In this document: piece after piece, positions 1-8,715 of the stretch
How positions within the stretch are numbered: position 1 is the first letter of the stretch
Layout: each line of letters starts with the position of its first letter
Assembly (NCBI GenBank): GCA_001579985.1
Contig: LRSR01003528.1
Span: forward strand, 1 to 32,247
Direction: 5' to 3'
Length of the DNA: 32,247 nt
Source of the DNA: Hypsibius dujardini
Lineage: Eukaryota; Tardigrada; Eutardigrada; Parachela; Hypsibiidae
Notes under the pieces: model-generated
The model's database searches: none
What the model saw: the letters and a program-made list of their open reading frames with translations, nothing else
Told to the model about the DNA's origin: nothing
Made by a program: the position numbers and the translations under genes

Positions 1-157
1 CCCCCCTTAACCAAAGCTCGGCGCGCCACTGGATTCGAGTAGGAATGATTACAGTGTGAATACCGTTACCGGGCGTCTTCTATTTCGACAACGAGTTGAT
101 GCCGTTCATTGTTCATTGACTTAGCTGTGACGGCGACAAATGCTTGATTGGTTGCAG

Positions 158-758
158 ACACTGGCTCTACAACGGAAGATAAATTCAAAAAGACATCAAA
201 TTTACATCAACATGACGGTAAGACGACAACCCGGAGACTACATCGCTTTTGCGAACGTATCCTAACCAGTTGGGATATACTTGCAGGAAGTACAGCTGTG
301 GCACGATTTCTCGACGAAAAATCCTTAATCGGAACACATTTCATTATGCCGGTGTTCCGATTAACGTTTTTCGTCGAGAAATCGTGCCACAGCTGTACCA
401 TTGTAATACCATGATGCTGCCTTTGTAGCAAAATGAGAATTGCGAAGAGGTGAATAAACTGAACACATTTATTGGTGTTCTGAAACGAGAGCCGATAGTG
501 CTGGAGATAGTTTACGGTTTTCAAGTCCGGGAGAACTTCCCGTTCTTGGTAAGCACTGATGACAGAAATTCTCCATCGAGTGACAAATTTCGGCCTCTGA
601 CTCGCAATCACACTTGATTCATCAGGAATGCAGAAACTTTTGATTTACAGATATTAACCGTTCTTGCATCGTACGTCCTGATCTTGTACCAAACGACCAA
701 GGATACCGCCCTTAAGCTGCAGGACGTGCCAACGAACCTCAGCACTGCATTCTCTTAA
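158..758 (+). CDS. Gustatory-receptor-like gene 0, 3' part (last three coding exons)
   Basis: Partial gene; the large first exon must lie upstream of the window. Exons: 158-217 (20 codons, after TTGCAG), 429-548 (40 codons, TTGTAG to TTG|GTAAGC) and 651-758 (35 codons plus TAA, after TTTACAG). All junctions are phase 0 and the exon sizes match those of the complete GR genes downstream (20/39-45/34-35 codons). The middle exon ends with YGFQVRENFPFL, equivalent to HGFQVGENFPLL in the other genes. The last exon begins ILTVLASYVLILYQ, the seventh transmembrane segment, with SY-x5-Q matching the GR signature TYhhhhhQF. Family knowledge: arthropod GRs are seven-TM ligand-gated chemoreceptors. This is the most diverged copy in the array. 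Its first intron here (218-428) contains a hairpin element. Confidence 0.72.
290..398. repeat. Near-perfect hairpin (inverted repeat) in intron of GR gene 0
   Basis: Arms 290-337 and 352-398 are almost perfect reverse complements around a loop of about 14 bases. The left arm begins GTACAGCTGTGGCACG and the right arm ends CGTGCCACAGCTGTAC. It lies wholly in the intron 218-428. It could be a small foldback or MITE-type element. I cannot define a target-site duplication. Confidence 0.75.
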
Positions 759-2201
759 GTTGTCTCCTTCTCTCTCTAGGAGAAATCTGGTCTACTCATT
801 TTTGACCATAATTAAATCAGTATCAATTCATTCCTACTGTATAGCGGAACTCAGCGTATATCTGAAAAAAGAGAATTTTCTTTGATCCGGTCCCATTAAG
901 ATTTCTATTGGCTTGAGGTACATCTTTGTCAGGGATCAGGAGGCGGAGCAATGGGGACCAGTCGTCAAAGACTTCGTTCACAATCCCATCTTTAAGGGGA
1001 AAGTACTCGTTGCTTCTCCTCCTGATTCCCGAAAAATATTTGGCTAGTGCCAATCTATTTCAAAGTACATGTTCAAGGCGGAGTTGTTCAAGGGAATCTT
1101 GGTTCGATGTAGCCGCTATACTGGAATTGCTATCTTAATTCGTTTTAGAGCCGTCCTACAGATTACTCTTGACTGGTTCCTGCCTGGATACAGCCTGTTT
1201 TGACTACCTTAAAACAGACTGGAATCCAGTCAAAACGGCTGAGTGAAGAGACTGGATTGTTCCATGACTTCCAGGCTATATACGACACTGGTTGACCTGG
1301 CTGGAAGGCAGGCTGGATACAGCCTGGGCCCCTATGCGAATTTAGCATGGGTCGGCCCTGGGCCCAGCAGGTTTCGGTCAATCGAAAATTGCATTGCCCT
1401 ATAAGCGTGTCTGTTATAGACCAATGGGAATGATCGATTAATTTATGGGAATTCCGTCATGCCACATTCAAACTGATAGCAAAAAAACTGAACCAAGAGT
1501 ACCAAAATATTAGACCGAGATTCGAGTTAAAGGCTACATTGCTGCGAGGCTACATTGCTACAAAATACAGGCTGGGCGTATGCAGCTTAGAGGCAAGCTG
1601 ATTCCGCCACCCTTACAGGCTTGTTACAGTGTTCAGCCTGGAATCTATTCTGAGAGTTATCCGTAGGGCGGTAAGGCTAACAAAGGAGTGACTGAGCAAT
1701 AGGTTCGGCTCTTCGTGTAGTGTCTATGTCACATTTCTAGTAATGTACCACCACATCATGGGCAACAAGAATTCCCTTTCAACTTTCAACCAAATTGTAT
1801 TGAGGTTCCGCAACGCAATCAATTAACAAACAATGTTTGGTGATATCGTAACCGTGGACGATGTTAATCCCATATGTCCATTGGCTAATCACTCTGATAG
1901 CCAAAGCGTCTCGGGTCTGTTCGTCCCTCGAGGAATGCGGACCTCATCGATCTTCCTGGGAGATTGGGAAGGTTCATATTTCTATCCATGTTTAGTTATG
2001 TGTGTGATCGCAATTCAGTACGAGTATGTAACCTTTCAAAAGATCCCTCCCAGGACGGTTGCTTTTCCATCTCTTGCGTTCTCGTCGCGAGCACAAACTT
2101 CAGACCAGAATTTATACACGCAGTTTGCGAGCGAATTCTTCGATCATAACCCCAAATTCTTTCCTAAAGATTCCAAGTAACTGACGAGATAACGCCTCAA
2201 C
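759..2201. other. Intergenic stretch between GR gene 0 and GR gene 1
   Basis: No convincing gene. It holds an imperfect inverted repeat (arms about 903-950 and 1008-1056, core ATCAGGAGGCGGAGCAA against TTGCTTCTCCTCCTGAT). A further repeat-rich patch at 1180-1380 contains GGATACAGCCTG twice and an inverted pair around CAGCCTGTTTTGACT and AGTCAAAACGGCTG. The open frame 1833-2180 has no family resemblance I recognise. The last few hundred bases are the presumed promoter and 5' leader of gene 1. They lack the TATTTAA block seen upstream of genes 2-5. Confidence 0.5.
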
Positions 2202-4198
2202 ATGCGGTGGTCCTCCAAGAGAATGGACTTCCACAAGCAGGAAAGGCCATTTCCATCCTTCGTGCCACGTTTCGTAACAGCTCTGGGCCTGTTACCCACG
2301 ACGGAGTTCACGTGGATTGACTCGGACGGACGAAGAAAGATAAAAGCAGTCGGGGTCTTGCATGTGACATACTGGATTTGCTGTTTCATGTTTTTCGCGG
2401 TTCAAATCAGCTCGTCGATCTACGTCGCCATCATGGCAGTGGCTCGGCCACAAAGTGACAACCCCTTTTTGAAAGCGCTCATTGAGATCTCATTCGCATG
2501 CGAAGTGTACCGCGGGGATTTGTTTTGTATGTACATCATCTTGTACGGAAAGAAGGGTGTGCAGGTAGGTCTCACAGAAAGTAAACTAAAAGAGGAAAAC
2601 CGAAACAATAAACCAATACGTCACTGGTTTTTAAGTTTTCATTTTAAGTCTTTCTTAGTTGCCTTATTTCAATTATTACAGTACCATCGCTCTATATCCG
2701 CAGGTTGTCATTCGACAAACTGAAGCGCTGATTAACAGGTTCGCCCTCACCAAGGCGGAACAAAGGCGCATTCGTGCCGTCACCTTTTTGCTAGCCACCG
2801 TGACACTCTGTGTGGTTGCCAGTATTTCTGCCGCGAGCTTCACAAGATGGATGCTTCAATATGCGGCTAATGGAATGACAATTGTCCCTTACTTCACCAT
2901 TCCTGTTAGTGTAGCAGTGCCGTTACAGCTGCTGTTCACCTCGATTCCGGAGCTGTTACTACGACTGACCGTCGTCCTCGCTGTCGGTGCAGGGCTGGTG
3001 TTGTTGGCTTGCCTAAAGGTCACTCGACGCAAGCTCATGGAAGGGAATTTTGGGTTGGAGAGTCTGAAGAATGCCCATCGAGAATATTATGCCATTGCAA
3101 ATGGCTTGTTTTGCATTAGCCAACAAATGGGGGAACTGTTGGCGTTCTCTCTCCTGTTCGATTTGGTGCCCATCTGCGGCCGCGTGACGCATTTCTTTTT
3201 TGCCGCCCCGCCCGTCCCCGACGTGGTTCGCCAGGGTCTGACAAGCTTCAGGAACTACACCTTCATCGTCTCGGGGATTGGATTTTACATTTTTACCATG
3301 TACAGTCCGTTTGTGATGCTGCACCGCGAGGTAATACAACCTTTCGACGGTCGGCGAGGGGTTTCTACCAAAGTAACGCAAAAAAAACTATCCAATTCTG
3401 TTTTTCTCAAATGTTGTTTTTCCTCCAGGCATGCAAGTTGCACCTGCAGTTGTTGGCTGAAAAACGAAAAGTATTTGACGCGATGGTAAGAGTTCTGTGT
3501 GCTATGACCCAAGTGGGTGGTGGTTAGTGTCAATATGTTAAACCAGAAGACGTTTACCACGGCAGACGGAGGGAAAGGGCGAGAACGTGCAGTGCATTTT
3601 TTAGTACCGCTCCTGTGATCTGTGGGCATAATCCGCCTACAGGCGCCCACAGGCGCCGGTTCGAGTCCAGGCAGTAGCAAGTGTTTCGCCTTTTCTGGGA
3701 AAAAAACTACATCGACTCTGTATATATGCTTCCAGGCAAAGAAGGAACACCACCTAACAGAATTGAACAACTTCCTCCAAGCGTTTGAAGAACAGCCGTT
3801 AGCCCTGACGTTGGTACCAGGATTTCAGATCCGGGAAAACTTTACTCTCCTGGTAAGGTCTCGATTACGAGGCACGATATGCATTGTTACTGGGTGCATT
3901 TTTCCGTTGCCGTGAATCAATGGCGGATTGAGAACGGCACGGAGGACATGGCTAGCCTCCTGTGGGACAGAAACATTGTGCTATATGCTCCCCCTCTCCC
4001 CCCCCCCACCCGAGGGGGAGCGACCCGGTCGACCCAGCAGTCAATCCGCCACTGACGTGAATGTGTGTATGACGTTGCGAACCGTTTCAGATTGCGACGG
4101 TACTGGGATCTTATACCTTCATCTGCTATCAGCTTTTGAAAGAGACCTCAACGGACCGCAGCAAAGAAGCCAACTCTAAAAATTGCACTGTGGCCTGA
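2202..4198 (+). CDS. Gustatory-receptor-like gene 1 (complete, five exons)
   Basis: Predicted 423-aa seven-TM chemoreceptor of the plasma membrane. Exons: 2202-2564, 2704-3330, 3429-3485, 3736-3852, 4091-4198, all joined in phase 0 with GT/AG ends. The first in-frame ATG is 2202. The ATG at 2223 (MDFH) aligns with the start conserved in the other copies (MD/E-x-H) and may be the true one. Hydrophobic segments follow VGVLHVTYW, then the EVYRGDLFC region, TFLLATVTLCVVASIS, the block around FTSIPELLLRLTV, LLAFSLLFDLVPICGR and YTFIVSGIGFYIF. The last exon encodes IATVLGSYTFICYQLL, the TM7 signature. It is the only complete copy whose large exon is split (intron 2565-2703, between GKKGVQ and VVIRQTE). 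It is also the most diverged of the complete genes. Intron 4 carries a small hAT-like element. The ligand cannot be inferred. Confidence 0.82.
3648..3675 (+). other. tRNA-like B-box in intron 3 of GR gene 1
   Basis: GGTTCGAGTCC at about 3658-3668 exactly matches the RNA polymerase III B-box consensus GGTTCGANTCC. It is preceded by the self-complementary GGCGCCCACAGGCGCC. I cannot fold a complete tRNA: the T stem has mismatches and no good A box or acceptor stem is visible. It may be the remains of a tRNA-derived SINE or chance. Confidence 0.25.
3918..4054. mobile_element. hAT-like MITE (137 bp) in intron 4 of GR gene 1
   Basis: Terminal inverted repeats CAATGGCGGATTGA and TCAATCCGCCACTG match with one difference. 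The flanks are CCGTGAAT (3910-3917) and ACGTGAAT (4055-4062), an imperfect 8-bp target duplication as expected for hAT transposition. The interior is G/C-tract rich and does not code. Single related ends (GCAGTGGCGGATTGAGG) recur at about 11063 and 17685. Confidence 0.75.
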
Positions 4199-5088
4199 GA
4201 CTCTTGTTCGATGGTTGTGAAAAGGAGCTGCATGAGGCATCACACCAGCCAATTTTCTGTCAAAAAGCTAGTCAGGCAGTGGCGATTCCCGTGTAATTTA
4301 AACTTCGTTACTATGTCAAAGCATATCCCTGCATGATCATTTCTCACATAGAATTCAGTTTGGAACCGACGACTCGCATCAGTAAGATAGATTTGTTGGG
4401 GTTAGGGGGTGAAGCCATGTTCAAGCATTTATTCGCTCTCACCCAGTTTGGTCCAACTATCTGGATACCTAATAGCTCTGCTACCTCTCTCGGTATCTGC
4501 CTCTGCTTGCAATGTGTGTGCAATCAAACGCGAAAGTAAAGGTCAAATAAAGTAAATGTGACGTATTCATTGGAACGTGATCCGTTTACTCGTCCCTTTA
4601 GAGCGACGCATACTCATGCAAAATGAGATTCGTATTTCCATTCCACTTTTAGTAAATTCAACAAAGGGGATTTAGATGTTGGGTTTATCGAAGTGCTGCA
4701 GCGCAGTTTTCGACATAAAACATTACACAAATTACCAAGTGACCCATGGGCCTCGCTTTAAAGTTACCGAAAAAAGTTACCGTGCCCCTGCAGCAAAGAA
4801 TATAGTGCAGAATGGACTTACGCGACTCTGTAGACATGATAAAACCGGACAATCACCCACCCTCGTACGAGGGAATACAAGAGAGAGAGAGAGAGGTGTG
4901 GTCTAAAGTGTGGCGGCGGGGATTGGTCGAAGCTACCTGATTTAAAAGTCCAGCAGTAATACGCATTTTTAAAAAAACGGCTGTCTAATCCGGCTTGTAT
5001 ACGACGCCGACGCGCAGCCGGCGTGTTATCGGGCTCGCGTCGACCACTCCCTGCCGACACACTTAAGGCCACACCTCTCTTGTGTTCG
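4199..5088. other. GR gene 1 3' flank and GR gene 2 upstream region
   Basis: No gene recognised. A candidate poly(A) signal AATAAA lies at about 4546. 4561-4668 is a repeat with a second copy at 11180-11287. A (GA)n tract lies at about 4881-4893. The stretch 4480-4560 (CCTCTGCTTGCAATGTG) and 4900-5088 are diverged versions of the 5' flanks of GR genes 3, 4 and 5. This supports descent of the whole gene-plus-flank unit from a common ancestor. Confidence 0.5.
4561..4668. repeat. Dispersed repeat of about 108 bp, copy 1
   Basis: Nearly identical to 11180-11287 in the same orientation, both starting ACGTATTCATTGGAACGTG and containing CATACTCATGCAAAATGAG. No terminal repeats or coding capacity visible. 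Confidence 0.8.
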
Positions 5089-5105
5089 TATTTAAATTTT
5101 GCACC
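5089..5105 (+). promoter_or_regulatory. Conserved TATA-like block upstream of GR gene 2
   Basis: TATTTAAATTTTGCACC sits 224 bp before the conserved ATG at 5313. The same block occurs at nearly the same distance before genes 3, 4 and 5 (219, 223 after subtracting an insertion, and 218). The core promoter assignment is inferred from AT-rich TATA-like sequence and conserved spacing. Confidence 0.5.
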
Positions 5106-5312
5106 CGGTCCTTCGCATACTCGATTCTGTATCCTTTTGCCCCGTATAAGGTTCGACCACAGCCCTAAACCGTTAAGCATAAAAAATAATATCACAGTGC
5201 TGCCGCGAAGACTTTGACAATGAGCATCAACTACACTCAAAGTACCAAATGACCCACGGACCTCACTTTGCTACTGAGAACTGTGCATCTGTAAGAAAGT
5301 ACAGTGAATAGT

Positions 5313-7555
5313 ATGGACCTCCATTTCGCCGTAGACCTATCGAGGCAGGACAATCAGCCACCTTCATACATGCCCCGCTGGCTTACGACGGTCGGTCTAC
5401 TTCCCACATCCAACATCTTTGCGACCGACCAAAAGGGACGGATTAAAAAGGTCACGCTTTATACCTTCTTACACGTGACATACTGGACTCTCTGCTGCCT
5501 ATTTATCGCTATAGCTGCCACTTCAAATGCCCATCTCATGATCATGGCGATTGTCGTCCCCGTCACAAACAATCCCCTACTGGAAGCCCTTATGGAGGGC
5601 TCCTTCACGTTTGAAGCGTATCGAGGTGCTATTTTTTGCGTATTCATTGTGACCAACTGCAAATCCGGAATCAAAAGCATCGTTCGACAAACCGAGCAAC
5701 TAATCGTGACCTTTTCCCTCACCGATGCGAATGTGCGAAGCATTCGACGCTGTACGGCTGCTTTGCTGTCGTTGACAGTAATCAGCGTAACGACCATCGT
5801 CGGTCTACAGTCTCTACGATGGATTCTCCGTAAAACCATGAAGCTAGACCCATTCTTCGCGGCACCCTCTTCCATCATGGTGCCACTGTTCGTGCTGTTT
5901 ACGTCTGTTCCTGAACTGTTGAGTCGGATAGCTGTGTTGTTGGTCGCCAGCAGCGGAATGGTTCTGCTGCTGTGTTTAAAGGTCACGCGACGGACCGTCT
6001 TCGACTCGGAGCATCATACGGACAACGTGAGAAGCCTCCATACCGCGCTGTATCAGTATTACGCATTGGCGAGCAGTTTGGCCGCGATTTCAAAGCATCT
6101 TGGAGGTGTTCTGGCCTTTTCTATCCTGTCAGATCTGCTTCCGCTCTGCGGGCGAATCACTCGCCTGCTTTTCGAGCCGCAAGCGAGAAGCGAGGATGAA
6201 GCGGTGATCGACAGGCTGGCTGACGTAAAGGCCGCATTTTACATCGCCGTGGGAATAGCGTTTTATTTAGTAGCCACGTACTGCCCATTCGTCTTGCTAC
6301 ATAAAGAGGTGAACGTTTTGTCCTCACATTTGCAACTGTCGGTAAACTGTGTCTGTTCTACATTTCCACTTTGCAGACCTGTAAATTCCGGTCGCAACTA
6401 TTGGAGTATAAGAGACGAATTTTCCCGCAACATCCGGTTAGTAGAATGTTTGAATTGTCAGCCTGTCAGCCAATGGGAATGAAATATGTATGTGATGTCT
6501 GAGAGAGAGAGGCTACACGATTGATTGGGTTTTGCCAACCAGAGGCTCTTTTAGGGTCCTTTCAGGTCGGAACCGGTACCCCTCATGGTAAGGCCGGGGC
6601 TGGGCAAAGGGGCAAAATGCTTGTTTTTCAAAATTGAACCGAAATACGGCCTCTTGTCCCTGATCACTGTAGAACTTGTAGGGGCGTGGGGGTCTGATGT
6701 CCAGGGTCTCGGGATATCAAAACGTTTTTAAACAACATTCGTTTTTCATTAAATTAATTAGACCGTACCTGAATGTTTTGAACCTCCGATTTGTATTCAT
6801 CAATAGGAAATTTTATTGAACTATCAAACCTCAACTTTAAACAAAAAACTGATGTTTCTGAAATTGTTTTGAAATCCCAGGTGACCCATTGGAAATTAGA
6901 CCCCTCTACCCCCAGAGGTTTCAAAATAATCTGGGACAATTTTGGGTTGAGTCTTAAAAAAGAATGCGTTTTGCCTCTTGGCCCACCCCCGTATACCAAA
7001 CCCCAAAAGTTTCAAAATGATTTGCATTTTGCCCTTGCCCACCCCTGGCCCTACCGTAAGGGGTATTGGTTCCGACTTGTAAAGATCCTAAACGAGCCTC
7101 TGTTGCCAATGACTCAAATGATAACTACAACTTGGGTCAGCCAGTCACTCAAACAGTCCACATGGCAACAAACAGTCACCTCTGCGTAAGCACTACTTTC
7201 AGAGTTACACGTAAACCGCAAATGTGTGTCACCTAGGAAGTCCCAAACAACCAGACCAAAAATGGCGAAAGTTTCGAAAGACTCTGTGAATTAATCCAAG
7301 AATTGGAGGATCAGCCGCTGGCGCTTTCGCTTCTGCATGGGTTTCAAGTTGGAGAAAATTTTTATCTTGTAGTAAGTACAAGGACTCGTGAACAAAGGTA
7401 CCGTATCACGGTATCTGTCGTACAATGGGCAAGAAACGGTTTATTTACAGATCGCAACAGTGCTGTCGTCCTACGCAATCATCTGCTATCAGTTTCTAAA
7501 AGAGACGTCTTCGGCTCTGTCAAAGTCCGCGTCTCCGAACTGCACGTTCATTTGA
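5313..7555 (+). CDS. Gustatory-receptor-like gene 2 (complete, four exons)
   Basis: Predicted 431-aa seven-TM chemoreceptor. Exons: 5313-6308, 6377-6436, 7237-7371, 7451-7555, all phase 0 with GT/AG ends. The start is the ATG of MDLHFAVDLS. The upstream in-frame codon at 5304, ATG in genes 4 and 5, is GTG here. The large exon carries six hydrophobic blocks: around residues 47-80, 90-112, 147-168, 185-222, 250-285 and 307-330. Between them lie the conserved loops SIVRQTEQLIVTFSLT and LHTALYQYYALASSLAAISK. The 20-codon exon reads TCKFRSQLLEYKRRIFPQHP. The third exon ends HGFQVGENFYLV. The last exon has SYAIICYQF, a match to the arthropod GR signature TYhhhhhQF except for S in place of T. Intron 2 (800 bp) is enlarged by a foldback element. 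Confidence 0.87.
6531..7112. mobile_element. Foldback/MITE-type element in intron 2 of GR gene 2
   Basis: The ends at about 6531-6621 and 7023-7112 are imperfect inverted repeats of some 85-90 bp. The left begins TTTGCCAACCAGAGGCTC; the right, reversed, begins TTGGCAACAGAGGCTCG. The interior also contains diverged inverted segments rich in CCCC/GGGG and no transposase. A related partial copy lies at 12760-13060 in the same orientation, next to a duplicated GR 3' end. Confidence 0.7.
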
Positions 7556-7595
7556 TTCAATCTTATTAGGCGAATTACGTTTTGAATCATCTCCA

Positions 7596-7816
7596 CTTAA
7601 TTCCAACTTCGCGTCATTCCTAAATCACGCCCTATTTCACAGCGTGAAATTGAGCCCGACCCAATCCCTTTTCTCGAGTTACGCCCCCTTTTCGTGAATG
7701 AAAAACATCGTCTCCGATCTTCATTCACGAGATCCAAGATCCCTCCATACTTCAATTAATGCGAGAGTGCGTGAAATAAAACGTGAATTAAGGACAGCCT
7801 GAAGTTGGAATGATTC
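7596..7816. repeat. Inverted-repeat element downstream of GR gene 2, copy 1
   Basis: The arms around 7600-7640 (ATTCCAACTTCGCGTCATTC) and 7772-7811 (GACAGCCTGAAGTTGGAAT) are imperfect reverse complements about 40 bp long. Equivalent copies are at 13368-13579 and 30376-30590. Each follows a GR terminal exon by the same distance, so these copies spread with the segmental duplication rather than by separate insertions. Confidence 0.65.
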
Positions 7817-8496
7817 GAATCGAACCTCGTTTACTAGATCATTTGGCCAGACATCTTGTTTAAACTAGGTAAATTCCATATCCAAAAACAACATTCCATG
7901 CGGCTTTCAGCTGACAATCTTTTGGGACTCATTGAGCTAAGTTCTTCTTCCGCAAATAAAGATACATTAATCCCCTGGTACCTCCCTCGGTACCTGTCTC
8001 TGCTTGCAATGTAAGCGCAACGCGTTCATGATGAAAAGAAAGGTCCAATGCGATACTGCAAAGTGCATATGCGACGCCTTTGTGCGACATTATTCCCAAT
8101 GAGGTCCCCATGGAATAACGTATACGGTGTAGAAAGAGTTTTGTTTCTCCCTCATCCACTTAATAGGGTGTATGCGCAAACATTTTCTGGCTGTAGTCCC
8201 ACCCTCTACTGGGCAAAGTGATACGGAACCGAGTATGCGAAGGATGGAGTGTAACAATTAAAAAGGAACACGAGGTAGGTATGGCCTTAAGTGTGTCGGC
8301 GGCGATTGGTCGACGCGCGCATGACTACAGGCCAGCAACGCGGTCGGAAGTAGTAGGTCAAAACGTAATACGTGTTTTTCGGAAATGGCTGACTGATCTG
8401 GCTTGTACGCGACACAGGCACACACCCGGCGCGTTGTCTGGCGTGCGTCGACCAATCCCTGCCGTCACACTTAAAGCCGCACCTCCCTCGTGATGC

Positions 8497-8513
8497 TATT
8501 TAAATTTTGCACC
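8497..8513 (+). promoter_or_regulatory. Conserved TATA-like block upstream of GR gene 3
   Basis: TATTTAAATTTTGCACC, 219 bp before the ATG at 8716. The whole 7929-8700 flank is highly similar to 13743-14740 (gene 4). It is partly similar to 30730-31140 (gene 5). Confidence 0.5.
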
Positions 8514-8715
8514 AGTCCATCGCATACTCGGTTCTGTGTCATTTTGCCCAGTAAAAGGTACGACTACAGCCCTAGCCGTTTACGCATACACCCTAATATC
8601 GAAATGCTGCCGCGAAGACAATGAAATTGAGCATCAACCACAATCAAGGTAGCCAATGTTTCGTAAAACTCACCTTGCTATCGAGAAGTGTGCAGAAGAA
8701 AGTAAAGTAAATAGT

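Noticed and set aside
1833-2180. 115-codon frame just upstream of GR gene 1
   Set aside because: No domain, no conservation with other GR flanks, and it ends before the GR start; likely chance in the upstream region.
3648-3675. Possible tRNA gene around a perfect GGTTCGAGTCC
   Set aside because: No acceptor stem, D arm or paired T stem could be built; kept only as a low-confidence B-box feature.
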